A stretch of 13,690 nucleotides of DNA from JAVZGQ01 sp039000685 (GCA_039000685.1 JAWBNW010000016.1:1-13690); one strand, 5' to 3'; shown: positions 6,335 to 13,186, counted from the first letter of the stretch. Notes: generated by a model from the sequence alone, not told the origin. Translations and numbers: made by a program.

Positions 6335-7042
6335 TCACTTTTCTACCCCCCCTCTCTCAAAACCTATTATAGCATTATCTATTAGCTTGGGAATAGAAGT
6401 ATCCCATTCTCTCTTTAGATTTTTACTCGATAAGCCAATTCTCTTACAAATTTTGTAAAAATATTCAAAAATCTCTCCAAACTTTTTATCTTCATCCTTT
6501 GATGTGCTATTTTGGCTGGAATAGAAAAAATTCAAAGTATATTTCCTGTCTATAGGTGGTACCAAGTCAGGCAACAAGTGGTGTAAAGTCTTAGAAATGC
6601 CAACTAATTGTTGCTCTGTTTTCATAATTTTATTTTTTAGACTATTAAACAGCTTTATCAGATTCTCTTTTACCGTTTCCAGCTCGTTTTCCTCAATTTT
6701 CTCTAAACTATAACGAAGGTTCAACTCTTCTATCTTGGGCCACACATCTCTCAAGCTTTTTTTGAATGTTTCAAAATTCGCCAGCCTTGGGCCTCGTTTG
6801 CCCATCCTATCCATACCCCAAGTAGCTAAGGTAGCATACAAAATTTCGGAAAAATAGTCGAAAAGTTTGTTGTCTTTAAATATCTTCTCATGGCCATTTT
6901 TTCTTATGATTTCTATAACCCTTTTATGAAAGTAAAACGATGATTTCGGGAATCCTCTATCTCTTTCACTTTTATAGAAGACGTCAACATACATATTAAA
7001 ATTTTTTACTAGCTTATTCACGTTTTCTTCACAAATAGGCAT
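6335..7042 (-). CDS. Conserved-looking protein of unknown function, 235 aa
   Basis: I cannot assign a function. The product is soluble, mostly helical, with no signal or membrane segment. The most striking block is LVGISKTLHHLLPDLVPPID (residues 146-165, followed by RKYTLNFF). I associate the combination of SKxLHHLLPDLVPPIDR with a widespread uncharacterised family. The pattern of a glycine turn, a helix, then P-x-Asp165 recalls the HhH-GPD DNA-glycosylase hairpin and its Asp, as in the frameshifted gene at 4353-4911; this is inference. ATG 7042 lies one base after the stop of the 53-aa frame, and the next (decayed) gene starts 4 nt beyond its own stop, so it is the middle gene of an operon. 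A G7 run near the C terminus (codons for RGGV) could be misread in sequencing, but affects only the last residues. Confidence 0.75.
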   Translation of the reverse strand: MPICEENVNKLVKNFNMYVDVFYKSERDRGFPKSSFYFHKRVIEIIRKNGHEKIFKDNKLFDYFSEILYATLATWGMDRMGKRGPRLANFETFKKSLRDVWPKIEELNLRYSLEKIEENELETVKENLIKLFNSLKNKIMKTEQQLVGISKTLHHLLPDLVPPIDRKYTLNFFYSSQNSTSKDEDKKFGEIFEYFYKICKRIGLSSKNLKREWDTSIPKLIDNAIIGFERGGVEK

Positions 7043-7043
7043 T

Positions 7044-7205
7044 TCAACCCTTTCTTTCTCTTTCTACGCCAAAAATCAAAAATAAACTAGCGTCATCTTT
7101 GCTCATATTGCTCAGCATTCTCAGCAATTCTTCTTCTGACTTTATTCTCAACCTTTTCATTTCTTCTTTAATTTCCTTTTCAAGCCTAATTTTTATCACC
7201 TCCAT
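7044..7205 (-). CDS. 53-aa charged small protein, first gene of the operon
   Basis: The frame starts MEVIKIRLEKEIKEEMKR and contains EEELLRMLSNMSKDD. It is highly charged and helical, with a short hydrophobic patch SLFLIFGV near the end. Its stop (TGA) is one base from the ATG of the 235-aa gene, indicating translational coupling. A perfect Shine-Dalgarno, GGAGGTGAT (7195-7203), begins inside the ATG itself. The ribosome may therefore really start a little later, for example at ATT 7190, which would give 48 aa; ATG 7205 is the only standard in-frame start early in the frame. Small charged protein followed by a larger partner is the layout of many toxin-antitoxin modules, but no such family is recognised. 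Confidence 0.6.
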   Translation of the reverse strand: MEVIKIRLEKEIKEEMKRLRIKSEEELLRMLSNMSKDDASLFLIFGVERERKG

Positions 7206-7213
7206 CGATAAAG

Positions 7214-7239
7214 CATATAATCAAATTATTCAAACAAAA
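7214..7239 (-). repeat. 26-bp exact repeat, copy 2 (leader of the 53-aa/235-aa operon)
   Basis: This is identical over all 26 bases to 3343-3368 and in the same orientation. In copy 1 it ends with the argS start codon. Here it ends with an ATG that opens a six-codon frame (MLYRWR) terminating within the GGAGGTGAT ribosome site of the next gene. A T-rich TATA-like stretch lies just upstream (7238-7248), so the arrangement of TATA box, repeat and ATG is shared with argS. Confidence 0.9.
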
Positions 7240-7245
7240 ATAAAA

Positions 7246-8160
7246 TCATTCGAGAAATTCAACATCATCTATTATTCCATCAGCATCTCTGTCTATGCCT
7301 TTCACAACCCTAGCAAAGCCACCGTTAAGCTTGTTACCTTCAGCAACTTTTCTCGGATATTTTACAACAGCAACTATTGCTGCTCTAGTTCCTTTAAACC
7401 TCCTTCCAGACAAAACCAAGACTTCTCTCCCTTTTGCAAAAGGGCTTTCAGTTTTTACTATTATACCAACCTCATCTTCAATGTAAACATTTTTTGAAAA
7501 AGATGAAACTATGTTGAATTCATGCCTGGTGTCAAAGTATATTGGCAACTTATCGTTAATTTTCTCTATCAAGATGTTAGCTTTTGGCCCCCCAATCAAT
7601 ATCAAATTTTTTTGAAGATCATCTTCCCTGACTTGAGTATCTATCTTATAATTCAGAGTTGAAGATTCCAAAAAAGTACCCAAGAAAAGAGCCAAGTCTA
7701 TAGCAGCACTTCCATCAGAAGCTTGAGCTCCATATTTTCCATGTGGGTCTGGCGAACCTACAACAATAACAGCATTCAGTTTGCCTTTTTGAATGAAAGG
7801 ACTCAAAAATTCCAGCTCTTTTACCTTTGTTTTCATCTCCAAGGCTTCTGAATCAAACAGCTTTACTGCAATATAAGGGCAAGGAACAGAATAAATTTTT
7901 GCCACTGCTCCTACCCTTTCAACTCTTTTTTCCAATTTCACTATCCCAGCTTTCTCCAACTTTCTCAAGTGATAGTAGATTTTTTGTTCATGCTGCTTAA
8001 GCTTCCTTGCTATATCCATCGCACAGCTGGGCTTTTTTGAAAGTTCTTGCAAAATCTTCATCGATAGCTCATTGCTCAAAACTTTCAGATTCTTTGGCTC
8101 TACAACTAAGCTCTTAAAAACTTTTTCTCCTTCTTTTCCTTCTTCCACAAAGTAAGGCAT
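7246..8160 (-). CDS. ArsR-like winged-helix regulator fused to an S-layer-like domain
   Basis: The 304-aa product has an N-terminal winged helix (about residues 23-92). LSNELSMKILQELSKKPSCA is followed by MDIARKLKQHEQKIYYHLRKLEKAGIV, a typical ArsR-like archaeal DNA-binding unit. The rest resembles the domain found in archaeal S-layer proteins: VIVVGSPDPHGKYGAQASDG (132-150... region), LILIGGPKANILIEKIN, and a late KGTRAAIVAVVKYP. It ends in a perfect 12-residue EF-hand/dockerin-type calcium loop, DRDADGIIDDVE (290-301). There is no signal peptide, so it is likely a cytosolic regulator. The S-layer-like part may sense a ligand or Ca2+, and its target may be surface-layer or sugar-precursor genes, as the divergent operon suggests. 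ATG 8160 is 26 nt from a TATA box that overlaps an inverted repeat, pointing to autoregulation. Confidence 0.85.
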   Translation of the reverse strand: MPYFVEEGKEGEKVFKSLVVEPKNLKVLSNELSMKILQELSKKPSCAMDIARKLKQHEQKIYYHLRKLEKAGIVKLEKRVERVGAVAKIYSVPCPYIAVKLFDSEALEMKTKVKELEFLSPFIQKGKLNAVIVVGSPDPHGKYGAQASDGSAAIDLALFLGTFLESSTLNYKIDTQVREDDLQKNLILIGGPKANILIEKINDKLPIYFDTRHEFNIVSSFSKNVYIEDEVGIIVKTESPFAKGREVLVLSGRRFKGTRAAIVAVVKYPRKVAEGNKLNGGFARVVKGIDRDADGIIDDVEFLE

Positions 8161-8181
8161 ATTTTTTAATAATTTTTTAAT

Positions 8182-8190
8182 GTTATAAAG
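8182..8190 (-). promoter_or_regulatory. TATA-like box of the regulator gene
   Basis: CTTTATAAC on the minus strand is centred about 26 nt before ATG 8160, fitting a leaderless transcript. It overlaps the left inverted repeat (8183-8200), so a protein bound there would block TBP. Confidence 0.6.
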
Positions 8191-8200
8191 TTTTTTATAA
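8183..8200. promoter_or_regulatory. Operator candidate I (7-4-7 inverted repeat)
   Basis: TTATAAA-gttt-TTTATAA is a perfect inverted repeat. It shares the AAAGTTTTT core with the second repeat, and the centres are about 20 bp (two helical turns) apart. It covers the regulator's TATA box. Simple A/T content raises the chance level, but the pairing of two such sites is notable. Confidence 0.45.
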
Positions 8201-8202
8201 TA

Positions 8203-8219
8203 GTTTAAAGTTTTTAAAC
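8203..8219. promoter_or_regulatory. Operator candidate II (7-3-7 inverted repeat)
   Basis: GTTTAAA-gtt-TTTAAAC is a perfect inverted repeat in the divergent gap. It is upstream of both the regulator gene and the sugar operon, on the same helical face as candidate I. It could be bound by the adjacent winged-helix regulator as a dimer; this is inference. Confidence 0.45.
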
Positions 8220-8265
8220 CTCCTTTTTCTTCTTGAGTTCAAACCATTCAACAAAAAATTTTAGG

Positions 8266-8277
8266 TTTATTTTTTAT
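8266..8277 (+). promoter_or_regulatory. TATA-like box of the amino-sugar operon
   Basis: TTTATTTTTTAT lies about 50 nt before ATG 8323. It predicts a leader of about 25 nt that includes GAGGAG at 8310-8315. A second A/T-rich box at 8290-8300 would give a leaderless message; the presence of a ribosome site favours the first. Confidence 0.4.
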
Positions 8278-8322
8278 GCTTTTGCTCTCAATTTATTTTA
8301 TGGTTTTTTGAGGAGCGAGAAG

Positions 8323-9663
8323 ATGAGAATTCAAGAAATTTTCAAGAAGTACGACATAAGGGGCTTATTTCCAGAAGAAATCAATTCAAGAGTTGCTTTC
8401 AAGCTTGGAAGAGCTTTTGGAAGTTTTCTAGGAAAAGGTAAAAAAATTGTAGTCGGAAGAGACAACAGGAAAAGCAGCGCGTTACTGAGAAATTCTCTTG
8501 TTGATGGTTTGATTTTAAGTGGTTGTGATGTCATTGACATAGGTCTTTCAACAGCAGACATGGTTGCTTGGGGTGCAAAGAACTTGAAAGCTGATGCTGG
8601 TGTTATGGTTACAGCTTCCCATTTACCTGCAGAATGGAACGGCTTCAAGTTCTTTAACAATCAAGGAAGGATTTACGGAATTGAAGAATTGAAAAAGATG
8701 TTGCTCTCACTCATCGAAAAAAATTATGAAATCGGAAAGAAAGGCAAAGTCGAAAAACTTGATATTCTAGAGGAGTACGTTGAGTCTATAATTTCAAATA
8801 GTCAAAAAATCAGCAAAAAAAATTCTTTGGAAAACATGAAAATAGTTTTTGATGGTCTAAATGGTATGGCATCTTTGGTTTTGCCAGAAATTTTGAAAAG
8901 GCTTAATGCCGATGTAGTTGAAATAAACACAGACTTTAACAATGGGTTTAAAAAGCCTCCGGAGCCAACAGAAGAAACTGTAAATGAGCTTTGCCAAAAA
9001 GTTTTGGAGGTTAATGCTGACTTGGGAATAATTTGCGATGGAGATGCCGACAGAGTTTTATTTGTTGACAACAAGGGAAATTTTGTTCCTGGTGATGAAT
9101 CCTTAATTCTAATAGCTAAAGAATATTCAAATCCTCAACATGCGATGATTTTCTCCTTAGACACTTCCCAGACTTTGATAGAGCATCTTAAAAATCAAAC
9201 AAAATGTAAAGTCATTTACTCAAAAATCGGAGACTTTTTTGTTACTGAAAAAATGCTTGAACATAAAGCAAGGTTTGGCGGTCAACCAAATGGCCACATG
9301 AAAGACCCTTCTTTCCTTCTTTATGACTCTGGCCCATTTTTTGCTGGACTCTTTTCCTTGCTTTTAGCCAAAAGTTCAAAAGATCTTCATTCAATCAGGA
9401 AAGAGTTGCCAAGATATCACAAGATCCATTCTTCAATTCCCCATAAAAATCCTTCAAATGCAATCCAAAAATTGATGAGAAAACTAAAAGAGAAAGAGTG
9501 CAGTATAATCTCTGATTTAGACGGTCTGAAGTTTTCCTACAAAAATTCAGTTATTTTGGTAAGACCTTCTGGCTCAGAGAGCAAGCTTAGAGTTAACGTG
9601 GAAGCTGAAAGTGAAACTGAAGCTAAAGTTTCTCTTGAAGAAATAGAAAAGTGGTTGAAATGA
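8323..9663 (+). CDS. Phosphohexomutase (phosphoglucosamine/phosphomanno-/phosphoglucomutase family)
   Basis: The 446-aa product is an alpha-D-phosphohexomutase, which moves phosphate between C6 and C1 of a hexose via a phosphoserine. It shows TASHLPAEWNG with active-site Ser99, the metal loop DGDADR (239-244), the sugar loop GGQPNGH (319-325) and the phosphate-binding RPSGSESKLR (414-423). The usual sugar-loop form is GExSGH; here the Glu and Ser are replaced by Gln and Asn, so substrate choice is uncertain. Position next to a GlmU-like enzyme and glmS favours phosphoglucosamine mutase (GlmM role), but motifs alone do not exclude a mannose or glucose substrate. I chose ATG 8323 because it follows GAGGAG and gives the family start RIQEIFKKYDIRG; an in-frame start at 8233 would only add a non-conserved extension. 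The stop overlaps the next ATG. Confidence 0.92.
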   Translation: MRIQEIFKKYDIRGLFPEEINSRVAFKLGRAFGSFLGKGKKIVVGRDNRKSSALLRNSLVDGLILSGCDVIDIGLSTADMVAWGAKNLKADAGVMVTASHLPAEWNGFKFFNNQGRIYGIEELKKMLLSLIEKNYEIGKKGKVEKLDILEEYVESIISNSQKISKKNSLENMKIVFDGLNGMASLVLPEILKRLNADVVEINTDFNNGFKKPPEPTEETVNELCQKVLEVNADLGIICDGDADRVLFVDNKGNFVPGDESLILIAKEYSNPQHAMIFSLDTSQTLIEHLKNQTKCKVIYSKIGDFFVTEKMLEHKARFGGQPNGHMKDPSFLLYDSGPFFAGLFSLLLAKSSKDLHSIRKELPRYHKIHSSIPHKNPSNAIQKLMRKLKEKECSIISDLDGLKFSYKNSVILVRPSGSESKLRVNVEAESETEAKVSLEEIEKWLK

Positions 9664-10676
9664 TAGACACTGCTGTTATTCTTGCTGCAGGAGAAGGAAA
9701 GAGGATGGTGCCTTTGAGCAGAAAAATTCCGAAAGAAATGTTGCCTGTTCTCGATAGACCTTTCATGAATTACAATTTAGATTATCTGGAGGAAGCGGGA
9801 ATAAGAAATGTTGCAATCGTGACTTCACCAAAAAAAGAATTCATCAAAAGATTCTATGGAAGAAGGTACAGAAGCTTAAGGCTTTTCTATTTTGTTCAAA
9901 AAGAGCAGCTTGGTCCTGCTCATGCAATCCTTTCAGCTGAAAACTTGCTCAAAAACAAAGAATTCTTTCTCGTACAATATGGTGATAGCCTGACAGAAAT
10001 CAACTTACCAAGAGAAACCATAAGCAGGTTCAAGAAAGAAAAAGGGAAGATAGATGCTTTCTTGTCTTTAAGACCAGTTGAGGATCCATCCCGCTACGGT
10101 GTTGTCAAATTTGATGTAAGAGGAAAAATAGTCGACATAGTTGAAAAACCAAAACCAGAAGAAGCTCCCAGCAAGATAGCAACCGTGGGCACATTCATCT
10201 TAAGAACGGAAGCTTACTTCAATTCTATTAAAACAACAGATTTCAGCAAAGGCGAGCAGTTCCCTGCTCACTATGTTCTTAAGAATGGAACGGCAAAAGG
10301 CTGGGTTTTTTATGGTGAAAGGGTTGATCTAGGATTTCCAAAAGATTTGATTCAAGCTTCAAAGTTGATAGTGAATTCTCACGGTGGAATTTTGATAAAA
10401 GAGAATGTGAGGATTGATATGAGTGTAAAAATAAGGCCACCTGTTTACATAGGCGATGGCTGCACGATAGAAAGAAATTGCATCATCGGGCCAAATGCTT
10501 TCATCGGAAGAAACACTTTTGTGGGAGAAAATTCCGAAATACAAGAAAGCTATTTGATGAAAAATTGTAGAGTTGGCAAAAGCTGTTCAATAAACAATTC
10601 TGTGATTGGAGAAAATTGCAGGATTTCCGATTTTGGCAAGGTTAGGGACGAAGTCTTAACAAGATGGGAATTATGA
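9660..10676 (+). CDS. GlmU-like sugar-1-phosphate nucleotidyltransferase with left-handed beta-helix tail
   Basis: The 338-aa product joins an N-terminal nucleotidyltransferase (about 1-235) to a hexapeptide-repeat tail (about 243-325). The first domain has LAAGEGKRMVPLSRKIPKEM, the NTP-binding signature with its catalytic Arg/Lys, then QLGPAHAI, YGDS (107-110), RYGVV and VEKP. The tail contains hexapeptide turns such as YIGDGCTI and FIGRNTFVG. This layout is that of archaeal GlmU-like enzymes that make UDP-GlcNAc from GlcN-1-P or GlcNAc-1-P, but the tail is short and lacks the extra ~60 C-terminal residues of about 400-aa archaeal bifunctional enzymes. Acetyltransferase activity is therefore doubtful. 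ATG 9660 overlaps the mutase stop as ATGA; GTG 9651 would add three residues. Confidence 0.88.
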   Translation: MIDTAVILAAGEGKRMVPLSRKIPKEMLPVLDRPFMNYNLDYLEEAGIRNVAIVTSPKKEFIKRFYGRRYRSLRLFYFVQKEQLGPAHAILSAENLLKNKEFFLVQYGDSLTEINLPRETISRFKKEKGKIDAFLSLRPVEDPSRYGVVKFDVRGKIVDIVEKPKPEEAPSKIATVGTFILRTEAYFNSIKTTDFSKGEQFPAHYVLKNGTAKGWVFYGERVDLGFPKDLIQASKLIVNSHGGILIKENVRIDMSVKIRPPVYIGDGCTIERNCIIGPNAFIGRNTFVGENSEIQESYLMKNCRVGKSCSINNSVIGENCRISDFGKVRDEVLTRWEL

Positions 10677-11335
10677 TAAGAGCTTTGCTTTTCGATGCTG
10701 ACAACACTTTGTATGAAAGCAAGAGTGCAGCAAACGCTGCTAACCTTGAAGCGATGAAATACTTGTCTCAAATTTGTGGGAAAAGCCCGGAAGAACTTTT
10801 GGAAGAATGGAAGTCTATAGTTAGCAAATTGAAAGAAAGCAAAGACCCTAAGCTTAGGCACAGAAAATATTCATATTCTTTGCTTTTGAAGAAAAATGGG
10901 CTAAAAGTAAAACTTGCTGAAGAAATCTATCAAATTTTCTTCCAAAATTTCTTACAAAGAATAAAACTCTTCGATGGTGTGAAAGAGACTTTGAAGGAAT
11001 TGAAAGAAAAAGGCTTAAAGCTTGTAATAGTGAGTGAAGATTTCAAAGAACAACTTGAAAAAAAGATTAAGAAATTTAGCCTAAAAGAATTTTTCGATTT
11101 GATCATAACTTGCGATGATGTAGGCAGTATGAAGCCAGATAAGAAATATTATGAAATTGTGAAAAACAAATTAAAAATTCCTTTTGAAGAAATGGTCGCC
11201 ATAGGAGATTCTTTTGAAAAAGATTTGGAGATACCAAAGAAAATGGGGATGAAAACTGTTTTGATATTCAACAAAGATGAGAGAGCTGATTTTGAAATCA
11301 ATAAATTCGGCGAGATTATTACATTACTTTTTTGA
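10673..11335 (+). CDS. HAD-superfamily phosphatase-like hydrolase
   Basis: The 220-aa product has all four haloacid dehalogenase motifs: DADNT (Asp8 nucleophile, Asp10), IVSED (Ser121), SMKPDKKYY (Lys154) and IGDSFEKDLEIPKKMG (Asp179, Asp184). Residues 15-95 form an inserted helical cap, so it is a subfamily I phosphatase likely to act on a small phosphorylated metabolite. Its place between the nucleotidyltransferase and glmS suggests a sugar-phosphate substrate, but HAD proteins are too alike to assign one. ATG 10673 overlaps the previous stop as ATGA, the same coupling seen upstream; ATG 10664 in the same frame would add three residues. The glmS ATG follows the stop by 12 nt. Confidence 0.9.
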   Translation: MIRALLFDADNTLYESKSAANAANLEAMKYLSQICGKSPEELLEEWKSIVSKLKESKDPKLRHRKYSYSLLLKKNGLKVKLAEEIYQIFFQNFLQRIKLFDGVKETLKELKEKGLKLVIVSEDFKEQLEKKIKKFSLKEFFDLIITCDDVGSMKPDKKYYEIVKNKLKIPFEEMVAIGDSFEKDLEIPKKMGMKTVLIFNKDERADFEINKFGEIITLLF

Positions 11336-11347
11336 TTGGTAGATTTT

Positions 11348-13117
11348 ATGTGTGGAATTATTGGATATTTTGGTAAAAAAGAGGCAGCACCCATTTTATT
11401 CAAGGGGCTAAAAATGCTTGAGTATAGGGGCTATGATTCTGCAGGTATGGCTGTCTTAGGCTCTAGTGGAATAAGAATAAAAAAAGGTGTGGGAAAAATA
11501 GATGAAGTGTTTTCCAATTTTAACTTCGAAGACTTTCTTGGAAGTATAGGCATAGCTCACACGAGATGGGCAACACACGGAAAAGTTACAATAGAAAATG
11601 CACACCCCCACTTATCGAATAACAAAAAAATTGCTGTAGTCCACAACGGTATAATCGAGAATTATCAAGAACTCAAAAAATTCCTTGAAATAAATGGTTT
11701 TACTTTTTACAGTGAAACTGATACAGAAGTTATCCCAAACCTCATAGAATATGAAATGAGAAAAAATAAAAATTTTGAAGAAGCATGTAAAGATGCTTTC
11801 AAAGTTTTGGAAGGGAATTATGCAATTATTGCAATTTATGAAGACGAAAATAAAATCATAGCAGCGAGAAGCGGCTCCCCTTTAGTTATAGGCGTGGGAA
11901 ACAATGAATATTTTGTCGCAAGCGATATTCCATCTTTTTTAGAATTCACCCCAAATGTTATCTATTTGTATGATAAAGATTTTGTTGTTATTGATGAAAA
12001 ACTAAAATTCTTCAATCTTGTTGAAGGAAAAGAAGTAAGAAGAGAGGTCAAAAGCGTTGAATGGAAATTAGAAGAAGTAAGAAAAGGAAATTTTGAACAT
12101 TACATGCTTAAAGAAATTTCTGAACAAGTTGAAACTATCCAAAGAGCCATAAATCAAGATGAAAAAATTTTAAGAGAAGTTGCCAAGAAAATTAAAGAAG
12201 CTGATGAAGTTTTTTTAATCGGTTGTGGAACTTCTTACCATGCGTGCTTGACAGGAAGTTACCTTTTTTCTAAGATAGCAAAACTGCACACAAATCCTGT
12301 TTTAGCTTCAGAATTTTCAAATTATGAAGACTTCCTAACAGAAAAAACTCTTGTGGTGGCGATTTCACAAAGCGGTGAAACAGCAGATGTTTTGGAAGCT
12401 GTAAAAACTGCGAAGAAGAAGGGAAGTAAAGTAATTTCAATAGTCAATGTTATTGATTCTTCATTGCATAGAGATTCAGATCAAGCTCTATTGATGAATG
12501 CAGGCCCGGAAATTTGTGTTTTGTCAACAAAAACTTATACCTCCCAATTAGCCATTCTAACACTTTTAGCTTATGCCTTGACCGAAAAATATGAAGAAGG
12601 TAAGAAAAAGCTTGCGTATTTATGGAATTTGATTTATAATCTAACTTCCGAAAGCACAAGAGAACACATAAAGAAACTTGCTGAAAAATTAAAAGACAAA
12701 GAACACTTGTTTTTGATAGGAAGAGGCTTACAATATCCCACTGCTCTAGAAGCTGCTTTAAAAATAAAGGAAGTTTCTTACATCCACGCAGAAGCTTTTT
12801 CTGGTGGTGAGCTCAAGCACGGAAACATTGCTTTGATAGAAGAAAACACTCCTTGCATAGTTTTTGTTTCAGAAGAAAATGAGAAAGAAATTCTTTCAAA
12901 TGCTCACGAAATTAAAGCAAGAGGAGGTTATATAATTGGTGTTTCCCCTAAAAATAATGAAATTTTTGATTTTTGGATAAAAGTCCCTGAAGTAGGGGAA
13001 ACCAATCCCATATGTCAAATAATACCGATTCAAATCCTTGCTTATCAGTTGGCTGTTTTAAAGGGTTATGATCCCGACCATCCTCGCAACTTGGCAAAAT
13101 CTGTAACGGTAAAATGA
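11348..13117 (+). CDS. glmS: Glutamine-fructose-6-phosphate aminotransferase (isomerizing)
   Basis: GlmS makes glucosamine-6-P from fructose-6-P and glutamine, the first committed step toward UDP-GlcNAc. The 589-aa product begins MCGIIGYFG, so Cys2 becomes the N-terminal nucleophile of the Ntn glutaminase. This fixes the start at ATG 11348; a TTG at 11336 in frame would bury the Cys. The glutaminase domain (about 1-235) shows HTRWATHG (71-78) and HNGIIENY. Two SIS domains follow, with GCGTSYHA and SQSGETADVLEA in the first and IGRGLQYPTALEAALK and GGELKHGN in the second. The C-terminal tail ends PRNLAKSVTVK, with the conserved Lys584 that forms the sugar Schiff base. It is intact and of usual length. 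It is the last gene of a four-gene operon and is preceded by TTGGTAG as a weak ribosome site. Confidence 0.97.
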   Translation: MCGIIGYFGKKEAAPILFKGLKMLEYRGYDSAGMAVLGSSGIRIKKGVGKIDEVFSNFNFEDFLGSIGIAHTRWATHGKVTIENAHPHLSNNKKIAVVHNGIIENYQELKKFLEINGFTFYSETDTEVIPNLIEYEMRKNKNFEEACKDAFKVLEGNYAIIAIYEDENKIIAARSGSPLVIGVGNNEYFVASDIPSFLEFTPNVIYLYDKDFVVIDEKLKFFNLVEGKEVRREVKSVEWKLEEVRKGNFEHYMLKEISEQVETIQRAINQDEKILREVAKKIKEADEVFLIGCGTSYHACLTGSYLFSKIAKLHTNPVLASEFSNYEDFLTEKTLVVAISQSGETADVLEAVKTAKKKGSKVISIVNVIDSSLHRDSDQALLMNAGPEICVLSTKTYTSQLAILTLLAYALTEKYEEGKKKLAYLWNLIYNLTSESTREHIKKLAEKLKDKEHLFLIGRGLQYPTALEAALKIKEVSYIHAEAFSGGELKHGNIALIEENTPCIVFVSEENEKEILSNAHEIKARGGYIIGVSPKNNEIFDFWIKVPEVGETNPICQIIPIQILAYQLAVLKGYDPDHPRNLAKSVTVK

Positions 13118-13119
13118 AC

Positions 13120-13132
13120 AATTTTTTCATAA
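13120..13132 (+). terminator. Possible T-run terminator after glmS
   Basis: AATTTTTTCAT lies a few bases after the glmS stop in a 69-bp gap. Archaeal polymerase can end on short T-runs without a hairpin. It is a weak call based on position and composition. Confidence 0.3.
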
Positions 13133-13149
13133 CGATTAAAGCACTCCAA

Positions 13150-13157
13150 TATTTAAA
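13150..13157 (+). promoter_or_regulatory. TATA-like box of the deoxyhypusine synthase-like gene
   Basis: TATTTAAA is centred about 33 nt before ATG 13187. This suggests the gene has its own promoter after the glmS operon and a very short leader. Confidence 0.5.
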
Positions 13158-13186
13158 CATAAATCAAAAATAATTAAGTGGTTAGT

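Noticed and set aside
6344..6352. G7 run near the end of the 235-aa gene as a frameshift site
   Set aside because: The frame reads through normally, and a shift would change only the last few residues, so there is no evidence of a break.
7099..7497. A 132-codon plus-strand frame rich in Ser, Phe and Ile
   Set aside because: It is antisense to the regulator and the 53-aa gene; its composition is that expected from reading A/T-rich coding DNA backwards.
8233..8322. A 30-residue N-terminal extension of the phosphohexomutase
   Set aside because: The extension does not match the family, and ATG 8323 has GAGGAG before it and gives the conserved start.
11336..11347. TTG at 11336 as the glmS start
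   Set aside because: GlmS needs Cys directly after the initiator Met; only ATG 11348 gives this.
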